Shown here piece by piece: positions 44,369-52,483 of a stretch of DNA of 64,000 nt. This stretch comes from JAXMCK01 sp046349395. GTDB taxonomy: Bacteria > Pseudomonadota > Alphaproteobacteria > Geminicoccales > Geminicoccaceae. Each line of letters starts with the position of its first letter. Positions within the stretch are counted from its first letter, which is position 1. The translations under genes were made by a program, and so were the position numbers. The stretch is taken from positions 62,001 through 126,000 of the forward strand of contig JAXMCK010000010.1 of NCBI GenBank assembly GCA_046349395.1, written 5' to 3'. The notes beneath the pieces were generated by a model. The model had not been told where the DNA came from. It was given only the letters and a program-made list of their open reading frames with translations, and made no database searches.

Positions 44369-45051
44369 CCCGGATGCTGGCGAGCGTGGCCGACCTCGCC
44401 GAGGCGAAGCTGGCCGTCGCCTGGGGTGCCGACTTCGTCGATCTCAAGAACCCGTCGATGGGGGCACTCGGCGCCTGGAAGCTCGACGACGCCAGAGCCG
44501 CCGTGGCGTCGATCGGCGGCCACCGACCCGTATCGGCCACCATCGGCGACCTGCCGATGCGCCCCGACCTCGTCGCTGAGCACTCCGCGGCCATGGCCGA
44601 CACCGGCGTCGATATCGTGAAGGTTGGCTTCTTCGGTAGCGGCGATACGGCCGGTTGCGCTGCGGCGCTGGAACCTCTCGCCGCCCGCGGCGTGAGGCTC
44701 GTCGCCGTCATGATGGCCGACCAGGCGCCCGATCTAAGTGTCGTCCCGCTCCTGGCCGCAGCCGGCTTCTACGGCGTCATGCTTGACACCGCCGACAAGT
44801 CGGCCGGCGGCCTGCGTCAACACCAGAACGAGCAGCAGTTGACCGCCTTCCTCGCGTTGGCGCGCGCCAACGGACTGCTCACCGGCTTGGCGGGTTCGCT
44901 GGGTCTGCTGGACATCGGACTGCTCTCAGCGCTGCGGCCCGACTATCTTGGCTTCCGGGGTGCCCTCTGCCGCGGCGGACGCATGGCCGGTCTCCACCGC
45001 GACGCCTTCCGCGCCGTCCGAGGTGCCCTGGACCTTCGCCTCGCCGCCTAG
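44365..45051 (+). CDS. mfnB: MfnB-like (5-formylfuran-3-yl)methyl phosphate synthase
   Basis: A 228-residue DUF556-family barrel. MLASVADLAEAKLAVAWGADFVDLKNPSMGALGAW contains the Lys/Asp of the family active site. Then VSATIGDLPM, TGVDIVKVGFF with a second Lys, and LTGLAGSLGLLDIGLLSALRPDYLGFRGALC. The archaeal enzyme makes the furan ring from two triose phosphates. GTG start overlaps the SHMT stop; its end overlaps the convergent pyroglutamyl peptidase by 4 nt. Confidence 0.88.
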   Translation: MTRMLASVADLAEAKLAVAWGADFVDLKNPSMGALGAWKLDDARAAVASIGGHRPVSATIGDLPMRPDLVAEHSAAMADTGVDIVKVGFFGSGDTAGCAAALEPLAARGVRLVAVMMADQAPDLSVVPLLAAAGFYGVMLDTADKSAGGLRQHQNEQQLTAFLALARANGLLTGLAGSLGLLDIGLLSALRPDYLGFRGALCRGGRMAGLHRDAFRAVRGALDLRLAA

Positions 45052-45698
45052 GCGACCGTCTCCACCGTCGTCGCGATCACGATCTGGACCGCCTCGACGA
45101 TCGTCTCCAGCGCCATCGAGGCGAGATCGGCCCGCTGGCCAAGCTCCAGCCGCCCTTCCGCGGCCAGCGCCTGAATCATCGTCGCCACCTGTGCGGGCAG
45201 ATAGGGCAGGTGCACGAAGCCCGCCGGGATGCCCGGATCGAGCAGGTCCAGCGTGTGGTACATGAGGGCGTTGCAGAGAAAGGCGCCGGCCGTGCCCGAC
45301 AGATGCGACGGGATGCCGGCCGCCAGCAGGCGCTCCTGGATCACCTCCAGTGGCAGCCGGGACAGATACGCGGCCGGTCCGTCGGGCCGTGCGGGCCCAC
45401 GGAAAACGGCACCCTCATTGTCCGGGATCTCGAACGACAGATGGTTGACCGCGACCCGCTCCAGCCGGATCGCGGGCTCGCCCGGGTAGAGGCCGAGCGA
45501 GACGACGGCCCGGGGTGACGTGTCCCGTACCGCTGCCGCCAGCCGGTCCCGCAGGCCGGCCAGCGCTACCGGCAGCACCACACCGCGGACCGCGTGGCCC
45601 GCAATGTCGCTGCCGTCCAACGCCGCCACCACCTCGGCGGAGGGGTTTCGCCCCCGTCCGCCATAGGGTGCGAAGCCGGTGAGGAGGACCGTCCCCAC
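45048..45698 (-). CDS. Pyroglutamyl-peptidase I family protein
   Basis: A 216-residue C15 peptidase-like protein: VLLTGFAPYGGRGRNPSAEVVAAL at the N-terminus, LERVAVNHLSFEIPDN near the active-site acid, GTAGAFLCNALMYHTL with the catalytic Cys, and AGFVHLPYLPAQVA with the catalytic His. It removes N-terminal pyroglutamate from peptides. GTG start abuts the amidase stop, so it is probably cotranscribed with the amidase upstream on the minus strand. Confidence 0.87.
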   Translation of the reverse strand: MGTVLLTGFAPYGGRGRNPSAEVVAALDGSDIAGHAVRGVVLPVALAGLRDRLAAAVRDTSPRAVVSLGLYPGEPAIRLERVAVNHLSFEIPDNEGAVFRGPARPDGPAAYLSRLPLEVIQERLLAAGIPSHLSGTAGAFLCNALMYHTLDLLDPGIPAGFVHLPYLPAQVATMIQALAAEGRLELGQRADLASMALETIVEAVQIVIATTVETVA

Positions 45699-47222
45699 CT
45701 AGTGCTTCTTCCAGTTCACGCCCTGCTCGAAGGCGTGGGCGGCACGGTAGATGGTGCTCTCGTCGTACATCCGGCCGATCAGCATGAGACCGACCGGCAG
45801 GCCGTCGACGGTGCCGCAGGGCAGGCTCATCGCCGGGTGGTGCGTGGCGTCGAAGGGTGCCGTGTTCGGGATCATCTCGAACGCCCGCGCCAGGATCTCG
45901 GGCAGCGGCGCATCCGCCTCCGGCAGCTTCGTCGCCACCATCGGCACCGTCGGCATCAGCAGCAGGTCGTACTTGCCGAGTGCCTCGTCATAGGCCGCAC
46001 GCAGCCGGCGCACGAGGTTCTGCGCCTTCGCATAGTAATGGCCACGGTAATGCTTCACCATGTAGTGGCCGAGCAGCATCGTGTTCTTCAGCGTGTCGGA
46101 CAGCTCATTGGCCCGCTCGCGCCAGGCACTGTGGGCATTGAGCAGACTGTTGACGTAGAGCCCCTGCCAGTTGAAGCCGAAGCCGTTGCCCAGCATCATC
46201 TGGATGGTGGCACCCTCGGCCGCGACCGGCAGCCAGATGGCGATTCCCGTGCGGTGCTGGATGATCGAGACGTTCTCGACCTTGGCCCCCAGCTTGGTGA
46301 AGGCCTGGGCCGCCTTGCGCACGACCTTGTCCGAGGCCTCCAGCGACTGCGGCCAGCCGAAGCCCTCCTCGACGACGCCGATCCGCAGGCCCTCGATGCC
46401 CTTGCCCAGCGCCTTCGTGTAGCGCTCGCCGGCGCCCGCATACTGGCGCGGGTCGAGCCCGTCCGGCCCCGCCAGAACCTCCAGCAGCAGCGCATTGTCC
46501 TCGACCGTGCCCGTGATTGGCCCGGTATGGTCGAGCGTCAGCTCGATCGGCATGATGCCTGTGTAGGGGACGAGTCCGTGGGTCGGCTTCATGCCGTAGG
46601 TGCCGCAGAAGGCGGACGGCATGCGGATCGACCCGCCCTGGTCGCCGCCGATCGCCATCTCGCACTCGCCGTTGGCGACGACCGCGGCACTGCCCGACGA
46701 CGAGCCGCCGGCCGAGTAGCCGGGCTTGTGCGGGTTGTGGACGGGGCCGGTGGCGCTGGTGTGGCTGCCGCCCGAGAAGCAGAAGCACTCGCACACCGTC
46801 TTGCCGATGATGGTGCCGCCGGCATCGAGGATGCGGGTCACGATGGTGGCGTCCACGTCCGGCACGTAGCCTTCGAGCGTGGAGGAGCCGTTCATCATCG
46901 GCACGCCGGCGACGCAGACATTGTCCTTGATCGCGACCCGCTTGCCCTTGAGCTTGCCGCGCGCCGCCCCCTGGATCTCCGTCTTCACGTACCAGGCACC
47001 GAGGCGATTCTCGTGATGGTCGGGGCGCCGGCCTGGGGCGCGGGGCCAGCGCACCTCGGGCAGCTCGTTGGGCATCTTGTCGACGAGGTTGTAGGCGTCG
47101 ATGTTCGGCTGCAGGGCCGCCAGATGCGCCTCCAGCTCGGACGGCGTCATGTCGAGGCCGAGCTCCTCGGCGATGTCCTCGAACTGATCGAGTGTCGGCA
47201 GCTTCACCGTTCCGAGCGTCAT
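45699..47222 (-). CDS. Amidase-signature family amidase
   Basis: A 507-residue amidase. The catalytic Lys is in GKRVAIKDNVCVAGVPM, the cis-Ser/Ser pair in KPGYSAGGSSSGSAAVVANGECEMAIGGDQGGSIRMPSAF, and TDHTGP-like LTLDHTGPITGTVEDNALLLEVL follows. An N-terminal helical extension of about 70 residues resembles nitrile-hydratase-linked amidases. ATG 47222 has AGGAGGGA upstream. It hydrolyses a carboxamide to acid and ammonia. The amide/urea-type importer at 54-59 kb might supply substrate, though it is not in the same operon. Confidence 0.9.
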   Translation of the reverse strand: MTLGTVKLPTLDQFEDIAEELGLDMTPSELEAHLAALQPNIDAYNLVDKMPNELPEVRWPRAPGRRPDHHENRLGAWYVKTEIQGAARGKLKGKRVAIKDNVCVAGVPMMNGSSTLEGYVPDVDATIVTRILDAGGTIIGKTVCECFCFSGGSHTSATGPVHNPHKPGYSAGGSSSGSAAVVANGECEMAIGGDQGGSIRMPSAFCGTYGMKPTHGLVPYTGIMPIELTLDHTGPITGTVEDNALLLEVLAGPDGLDPRQYAGAGERYTKALGKGIEGLRIGVVEEGFGWPQSLEASDKVVRKAAQAFTKLGAKVENVSIIQHRTGIAIWLPVAAEGATIQMMLGNGFGFNWQGLYVNSLLNAHSAWRERANELSDTLKNTMLLGHYMVKHYRGHYYAKAQNLVRRLRAAYDEALGKYDLLLMPTVPMVATKLPEADAPLPEILARAFEMIPNTAPFDATHHPAMSLPCGTVDGLPVGLMLIGRMYDESTIYRAAHAFEQGVNWKKH

Positions 47223-47250
47223 GGCGTCCCTCCTGAGCGACGGTTGTTGT

Positions 47251-48345
47251 TCAGCGCCCTGCGGCGCGGCGGAGCAGGGCGGCAAGCAGCGCCACGTCGC
47301 GCGCTGCCGCCTCGACCGTGTTGACGACCGGCGTCCCCTCGACGACGGCGGACCAGAACGACTGCAGCTCCAGGACGAACGGCTCCTCGAAGCCGTCGCG
47401 GACGTCCGCGACTGTCAGGGTGTGCCCGTCCGAGCGCCGGACGCAGAGCCGCGTCGGCTGGTGGTTCAGGTAGGGGGCCGGAAACTCCAGCTCCAGCACG
47501 GCGGCGTCGAAGTAGAAGCTGATCCGCTCGCGGTAGTCGGCGAGGCCCGGCACCTGCAAGTGCACCATGTTCCACAGGCCTTGCCGCCCCTCCAGCCAGA
47601 CGGAGCCCTGCCCTCCGGTGCCCTCGGCGAAAATGGCGGCACCGGCCGGCTCGCCGGGTGCCGCCTCGAGAGCGTCGAGCAGGCCGTGGACCGCATTGAC
47701 GTCGTGCACGAGGCTCGAGCAGTAGGCCCCGGTGAAGCCCTTGCGCAGCGTCTCGTCGGGTACGAAGCCGAGGGCGGCCTCGATCTGCACCACCTGCCTC
47801 GCCTTCGTCTCGGCGATCAGATTCTCCGGCACGTCCGCCGCAGGGCGGAACGGGTGGTGGCGCACGAACGGCCACGCATCGGGGTCGTGCACCTCCACCG
47901 ACACGTAGCGCAGCGTCTCCTTCGTGCCGGGCATCAGCCGGGCCGCGGCGCGATAGGACGGATCGAACCGCTTCATGTAGCCGACCTGGACGACCTTGCC
48001 GGCTTCGTCCCGGGCGGCGGCGATCGCCTCGGCCTCGGCGACCCCGTAGCAGAGTGGCTTCTCGCAGAAGACGTTTAGGCCCGCAGCCAGCGACTTCTGC
48101 ACGAGTTCCGCGTGCCAGGGATCGGGAGCTGCGATGACGACGGCATCCATCGGCAGCGCCAGAAGCTCGTCGGCCGTGGCGACCGTCGGCACGCGGTAGC
48201 GTTCGGTCACGAACGCCCGGGCACCCGGCGAAGGATCCGACACGGCGATCAGGTCGAAGCGGTCGCGCAGGTGGAGCAGGTTGGGAATATGCTCCACCTG
48301 CGCAATCAGTCCTGCCCCGATCACACCCGTACGTAGCCGCTGCAC
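47251..48345 (-). CDS. Gfo/Idh/MocA-family oxidoreductase
   Basis: A 364-residue NAD(P)-dependent dehydrogenase. Rossmann motif RTGVIGAGLIAQVEHIPNLL at the N-terminus; the FCEKPLCYG motif (EKP, catalytic Lys) near residue 95; YMKRFDPSYRAAARLM near residue 124. The C-terminal domain carries SLVHDVNAVHGLLDAL, with the conserved Asp/His positions. Usually acts on sugars or inositols. 28 nt upstream of the amidase on the same strand, so likely cotranscribed. Confidence 0.9.
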   Translation of the reverse strand: MQRLRTGVIGAGLIAQVEHIPNLLHLRDRFDLIAVSDPSPGARAFVTERYRVPTVATADELLALPMDAVVIAAPDPWHAELVQKSLAAGLNVFCEKPLCYGVAEAEAIAAARDEAGKVVQVGYMKRFDPSYRAAARLMPGTKETLRYVSVEVHDPDAWPFVRHHPFRPAADVPENLIAETKARQVVQIEAALGFVPDETLRKGFTGAYCSSLVHDVNAVHGLLDALEAAPGEPAGAAIFAEGTGGQGSVWLEGRQGLWNMVHLQVPGLADYRERISFYFDAAVLELEFPAPYLNHQPTRLCVRRSDGHTLTVADVRDGFEEPFVLELQSFWSAVVEGTPVVNTVEAAARDVALLAALLRRAAGR

Positions 48346-48478
48346 CCCTGCCCCTTCATCCTCTGGTAGAGGCCCGACGATAGCGGTCCATCGGACCCTG
48401 CGGGAGTGGCTTCTGTCGGCGAAGGCGCGGGCCTATCGTGCGTTGCTTTCAGCGCTTCAGCCAACAGGGAGAGCAACG

Positions 48479-49414
48479 ATGCGGGGGATTGGCACAGGTC
48501 TGCTCGGGGCGGCACTGGCCGCTTTTCTGGGCGGCGCCGCCATGGCGCAGGAGCCCACCAGGGTCGTCTTCGTGACCCACGGCCAGAGCGATGCCTACTG
48601 GTCGGTCGTCAAGCGGGGTGCCGACGATGCCGGCGCCAAGCTCGGCGTGACCGTCGAGTACAGAGCACCCGAGACCTTCGACATGGGTCAGATGGCGCAG
48701 CTCATCGACGCCGCCGTGGCGAGCAAGCCCGACGGCCTCGTCGTCTCGATTCCCGATGCGGATGCGCTGAGCCCTAGCGTGCAGGCGGCCGTCGCCGCCG
48801 GGATCCCGCTCATTGTCGTCGACTCGGGCGGCGTCGAGCTGACCCACAAGCTGGGGGGCCTCGTCTATTTCGGCCAGTCCGAGTTCGACGCCGGCGTGGC
48901 CGCGGGCCAGCGGGCGAAGGCGCTGGGCGTCCAGCACGCCTCGTGCCTCAACCACGAGGTCGGCAATGTCAGCCTCGACGACCGCTGCGCCGGCTTCGCC
49001 AAGGGCCTGGGCCTCGACGTTCCCGTCGTTGCCGGCGTGGCCGACCCGATCGAGATGAAGGGCCGCGTCCTCGCCTGGATGAACGCGCATCCCGAGACCG
49101 ACTTCCTTCTAGGTACCGGCGTGAACTCGGCCGAGCCGGCGCTGGCCGCCCTCGACGAGGCCGGCCTCACCGGCAAGGTGCGCACCGGCACCTTCGATCT
49201 CTCGCCCGGCATCCTGCAGGCGGTCGACGCCGGCAAGATGGAGTGGGCGATCGATGCCCAGCAGTACCTGATGGGCTACGTGCCCGTCGTGATGCTGGAA
49301 CTGCTGCACCGCTACAAACTGGCACCCATTGCCGACTACCCGACCGGTCCCGGCTTCGTGACTAAGGCCGAAGCCGCCAGCGTCGTCGACCTCTCGAAGC
49401 AGGGCGTTCGTTAA
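48479..49414 (+). CDS. Periplasmic sugar-type binding protein without transporter partners
   Basis: A 311-residue periplasmic-binding-protein (LacI/RbsB-like) fold. It has a signal peptide with cleavage near GGAAMAQEPTRVVFVTH, PKGLVVSI-like KPDGLVVSIPDADALSP near residue 88, and FDLSPGILQAVDAGKMEWAIDAQQYLMGYVPVVML near residue 240. ABC ATPase and permease genes are absent on both sides; a terminator follows directly. It could serve a transporter elsewhere or act as a chemoreceptor ligand protein. Divergent from the oxidoreductase gene across 133 nt. Confidence 0.87.
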   Translation: MRGIGTGLLGAALAAFLGGAAMAQEPTRVVFVTHGQSDAYWSVVKRGADDAGAKLGVTVEYRAPETFDMGQMAQLIDAAVASKPDGLVVSIPDADALSPSVQAAVAAGIPLIVVDSGGVELTHKLGGLVYFGQSEFDAGVAAGQRAKALGVQHASCLNHEVGNVSLDDRCAGFAKGLGLDVPVVAGVADPIEMKGRVLAWMNAHPETDFLLGTGVNSAEPALAALDEAGLTGKVRTGTFDLSPGILQAVDAGKMEWAIDAQQYLMGYVPVVMLELLHRYKLAPIADYPTGPGFVTKAEAASVVDLSKQGVR

Positions 49415-49420
49415 GCCACG

Positions 49421-49460
49421 AGCCCACGCGTCCGCCTCACCGGCGGTGCGTGGGCTTTTT
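49421..49460 (+). terminator. Rho-independent terminator after the orphan binding protein
   Basis: AGCCCACGC pairs with GCGTGGGCT across an 18-nt loop and is followed by a run of five T. It starts 6 nt after the stop codon. Best terminator in the window. Confidence 0.9.
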
Positions 49461-49474
49461 CGTGCATCGACATT

Positions 49475-49514
49475 CAACAGATTTGTTGACAATCAACTTT
49501 CATGTTGATAATGG
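49475..49514 (+). promoter_or_regulatory. Promoter with overlapping palindromes before the arsR-like gene
   Basis: TTGACA (49486-49491) and GATAAT (49507-49512) are spaced by 15 nt. Two inverted repeats overlap them: CAACA-GATT-TGTTG (49475-49488) and ATCAAC-TTTCAT-GTTGAT (49492-49509). This fits an autorepressed ArsR-type promoter, with the start codon 10 nt downstream. Confidence 0.65.
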
Positions 49515-49521
49515 AGAGGTC

Positions 49522-49902
49522 ATGGACGACGCAGCGGCCGCGGATCGTGAGGAGGTCCTGGATCGCGTGTTCCTGGCCCTCGCCGATCCCGTCCGGCGGT
49601 CGATCCTGCAGCGGCTGAAGGAGGCACCGCTGCTCGTGTCCGAGCTTGCGGCACCGTTCGACATCTCGCTGCAGGCCGTGTCCCGCCACATCCAGGTGCT
49701 GGTGCGAGCCGGCCTCGTCGTGCAGGAGCGCACGGGCCGCATCAGCCGCTGCAGCCTCGAGGCCGAGGGCCTGCTCGAGGCGGCGTTCTGGATCAACGGC
49801 TACGCCGAGTACTGGCAGGCCCAGTTCGACACTCTGGCCGCCCTGCTCGCGGCGGTGGACCGCGAGAAGCGCGCCGACGAACCCGAGGAGACGAAGCCAT
49901 GA
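49522..49902 (+). CDS. ArsR-family transcriptional repressor
   Basis: A 126-residue winged-helix protein: LDRVFLALADPVRRSILQRLKEAPLLVSELAAPFDISLQAVSRHIQVLVRAGLVVQERTGRISRCSLEAEGL. No Cys pair of the arsenic type in the DNA-recognition helix, so it may not sense metals; this subgroup often pairs with DUF899 or SRPBCC proteins. ATG 49522 with GGAGAGG upstream. Overlaps the DUF899 gene by 4 nt and probably represses the unit through the palindromes in front of it. Confidence 0.9.
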   Translation: MDDAAAADREEVLDRVFLALADPVRRSILQRLKEAPLLVSELAAPFDISLQAVSRHIQVLVRAGLVVQERTGRISRCSLEAEGLLEAAFWINGYAEYWQAQFDTLAALLAAVDREKRADEPEETKP

Positions 49903-50471
49903 ACTATCAGGAAGGCATGCAGAAGCTGGCCGCCGACCGGCGCCAGATCGAGCAGCTGCGCGAACGGATGCGCACCCTTCGCAGCGAGATCGAGCCGCAG
50001 CCCGTCGAGGACTACAGCTTCAAGACGACCGATGCCGAGGTGAAGCTCTCGGACCTGTTCGGACCGAAGAATGAGCTCTTCGTCGTCCACAATATGGGCC
50101 GGTCCTGCCCCTACTGCACGCTGTGGGCCGACGGCTTCAACGGTGTCTACCAGCATCTGGCGGACAGGGCGGCCTTCGTCGTGGCGACCCCGGACACACC
50201 GGACGTCCAGGCCGAGTTCGCGGACTCGCGCGGCTGGCGCTTCCCGATGGTGAGCCACGCCGGCACGAGCTTCGCCGCCGACATGGGCTACAAGCGCGAG
50301 AACGGCGGCCTCATGCCGGGCGTCTCGGCCTTCCGTAAGGAGGGTGACCGGGTGATGCGCGTGGCCGATGCGGGCTTCGGACCGGGCGATGATTTCTGCG
50401 CGGTCTGGCATTTCTTCGATCTGCTGCCCGAGGGCTCGAACGGCTGGCAGGCGAAGTACCGGTACAGCTGA
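49899..50471 (+). CDS. DUF899 thioredoxin-like protein
   Basis: A 190-residue DUF899 family protein with a thioredoxin-like fold. It has an N-terminal helix (GMQKLAADRRQIEQLRERMRTLR), then LFGPKNELFVVHNMGRSCPYCTLWADGFNGV with a C-P-Y-C pair, WRFPMVSHAGTSFAADMGY, and DDFCAVWHFFDLLPEG. Likely a redox or peroxide-related activity; family function not established. Coupled to the ArsR-type repressor. Confidence 0.87.
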   Translation: MNYQEGMQKLAADRRQIEQLRERMRTLRSEIEPQPVEDYSFKTTDAEVKLSDLFGPKNELFVVHNMGRSCPYCTLWADGFNGVYQHLADRAAFVVATPDTPDVQAEFADSRGWRFPMVSHAGTSFAADMGYKRENGGLMPGVSAFRKEGDRVMRVADAGFGPGDDFCAVWHFFDLLPEGSNGWQAKYRYS

Positions 50472-50549
50472 GGCCCGCGGCGCCGAGGCACTTGCGCTCA
50501 TGGTCGGGCTCGTGGCTGGCTCGGCGTCTCCAAGACAGGGGAGACGCGC

Positions 50550-51176
50550 TTGTCCTTCGAGCACTGGCTGGCCTTCGCGGCCGCATCGGCCGTCCTGCTG
50601 GCCATCCCGGGCCCGACCATCGTCCTCGTGATCTCCTATGCCATCGCGCACGGCCGCAAGGCGGCGGCGGCCATCGTCGCGGGCGTGGCACTGGGCGACC
50701 TGACCGCCATGACCGCCTCGATGTTGGGGCTGGGTGCGGTCCTCGCCACCTCGGCCGAGATCTTCACGGTGCTACGCTGGATCGGCGGCGCCTACCTCAT
50801 CTACCTCGGCATCAAGCTCTGGCGCGCCCCGGTCCAGGGCGCCCAGGGAGGCGAGGTCGAGACCGCCGACCCGAGGCGCATGTTCGCCCACGCCTATGCG
50901 GTGACGGCTCTCAACCCGAAGAGCATCATCTTCTTCGTCGCCTTCGTGCCCCAGTTCATCGTCGCCTCGCAGTCCTTCTGGCCGCAGGTGGTGGTGCTCG
51001 AAGCGACCTTCGTGACGCTCGCGGCAATCAACGCCGCCCTATACGCGGTGCTGGCCGCCACCGCCCGGCAACGGATGCGCGATCCGTTCGTGCAGCGCGT
51101 GGTGAACCGGACCGGCGGCACTCTCCTGATCGGTGCAGGGGCGCTCGCCGCCGGCTGGCACAAGGCGAACGCCTGA
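50550..51176 (+). CDS. LysE/RhtB-family amino-acid exporter
   Basis: A 208-residue membrane protein with about six hydrophobic segments. N-terminus AFAAASAVLLAIPGPTIVLVISYAIAHGRKAA is the LysE signature with the conserved PGP. Then GGAYLIYLGIKLWRAP and AVTALNPKSIIFFVAFVPQFI. TTG start with GGGGAGA upstream, 78 nt after DUF899, so possibly in the same transcript. Exports an amino acid or related metabolite. Convergent with the AraC-type gene. Confidence 0.88.
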   Translation: MSFEHWLAFAAASAVLLAIPGPTIVLVISYAIAHGRKAAAAIVAGVALGDLTAMTASMLGLGAVLATSAEIFTVLRWIGGAYLIYLGIKLWRAPVQGAQGGEVETADPRRMFAHAYAVTALNPKSIIFFVAFVPQFIVASQSFWPQVVVLEATFVTLAAINAALYAVLAATARQRMRDPFVQRVVNRTGGTLLIGAGALAAGWHKANA

Positions 51177-51177
51177 A

Positions 51178-52185
51178 TCAGGCCGCCAACTGCCGATAGG
51201 AGGAGGGTGTCGTCCCGGTCCAGCGCCGGAAGGCGTGGCTGAAGGCCGAGACCTCCTGGTAACCGAGCAAGCCGGCGACGGTCTTCAGCCGCGGCCCGCC
51301 TTCGCGGACATATCCCAGCGCCAGCTCGCGCCGCAGTCCGTCGACGATCTCGCCGAACGAGGTTCCGGCGGCCCGCAGGCGCCGGTGCAGGGTGCGGGGG
51401 CTCGTCCGCAGCCGGCGGGCGACCGTGTCGACGCTCACCGCACCCGAGGGCAGGAGATCGAGAACCTCCTCCTGCACCTCGGCGACGAGATCGCCTTCGG
51501 GTCGACGGCGGCGGCGGATCTCCTCGGCATAGCCCTCCAGCAGGTCGAGCAGCCCCGGGTCGGCATCGGGCAGGCGGCAGGCCAGGATCTCCCTGGGGAT
51601 CAGAAGCCGCGTGGTCTCGCAGCCGAAGAGCACCGGGGCGTGGAAGATGCGCCTGTAGAGGCCCGCCGAGCCGATCCGCTCGTGGCGCAGGTCGACCTGC
51701 AGCGGTGCAAAGGCACGCCGGGTCGCGTGCCGGCAGAGACGCAGGGCGACGCTCATCGCGAGATCGTCGCAGTGATGGCAGGCGGCGACCGCGGGCTCGA
51801 TCGGCGACCAGACCAGCCAGGCACCATCTTGTGCAGGCTCCAGCGAGGAGCGACTGCCCTCGTAGAAGAGCGGCAGCAGGTCGGAAAGCTTGCGCAGCGC
51901 CACCTCCAGCGTCGGCGCATTGACGCTGATGTAGCCCAGGAGCCCCAGATCCCGCGGCCGCAACTCGTGACCGAGGTGCAGGCCGAAGCACGGATCGTCC
52001 AGGACGCGGGCGATGGCTTGCAGCAGCGCAGCACCGGTCGCGCAGGGAACACGGCTCTCGCGGGCAGCGAGGTCGGCCTCGTCCAGCCCGACCTCCTCAA
52101 GGATGGGCGCGCAGTCGATCCCGCGGCGGCGCAGCAGATCGAGCGCCCGCCGGGTCAGCGCCGCATCGGCCTCGCGTACCGCCAT
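51178..52185 (-). CDS. AraC-family regulator with arabinose-binding-like N-terminal domain
   Basis: A 335-residue regulator of the OruR/ArgR-like AraC subgroup. The N-terminal ligand domain includes FGLHLGHELRPRDLGLLGYISVNAPTLEVALRKL; the C-terminal double helix-turn-helix has VARRLRTSPRTLHRRLRAAGTSFGEIVDGLRRELALGYVREG, then LLGYQEVSAFSHAFRRWTGTTPSSYRQL. ATG 52185 preferred over 52209. Target unknown; the neighbouring lysE-like gene is a candidate. Confidence 0.88.
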   Translation of the reverse strand: MAVREADAALTRRALDLLRRRGIDCAPILEEVGLDEADLAARESRVPCATGAALLQAIARVLDDPCFGLHLGHELRPRDLGLLGYISVNAPTLEVALRKLSDLLPLFYEGSRSSLEPAQDGAWLVWSPIEPAVAACHHCDDLAMSVALRLCRHATRRAFAPLQVDLRHERIGSAGLYRRIFHAPVLFGCETTRLLIPREILACRLPDADPGLLDLLEGYAEEIRRRRRPEGDLVAEVQEEVLDLLPSGAVSVDTVARRLRTSPRTLHRRLRAAGTSFGEIVDGLRRELALGYVREGGPRLKTVAGLLGYQEVSAFSHAFRRWTGTTPSSYRQLAA

Positions 52186-52483
52186 GGGGTGACTCCGACC
52201 GGGTGGCACGCCGGAACAAGCCTTTGGCCGTAGACCGCAAGGCCGCCCGTTCCGGTCGTCCCTATATCACACCCGTCGCGGCCGTCGCGGCGAAGGCGAA
52301 AGCCGATCCCGGACGGTGCGATGCAGCGCTGCTGCGCCAAGCGCCCGTGGAGGTGCAGCGCGGATCCGAAGCTCGGCCCTCGATAGCGCGCTCCGATACT
52401 AGTACGATGCTCTAACCATCCGTCAGCCAAGTGCGGCTGCCTGCCTGGCCGGTCGTTCGCAAGAGCGGCCGGCCGCGCCTTCT
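52186..52483. other. 298-nt gap with no supported gene
   Basis: Between the AraC-type start and the IolE-like stop, both on the minus strand. A 70-codon plus-strand frame shows no motif and is rejected. A GGCCGG / CCGGCC repeat at 52447-52474 lies 10 nt past the IolE-like stop and could end that operon, but the stem is short with a 16-nt loop. Confidence 0.4.

Noticed and set aside
52203..52415. 70-codon plus-strand frame between the AraC-type and IolE-like genes
   Set aside because: No family pattern and no upstream ribosome site; starts at the edge of the AraC-type gene region.
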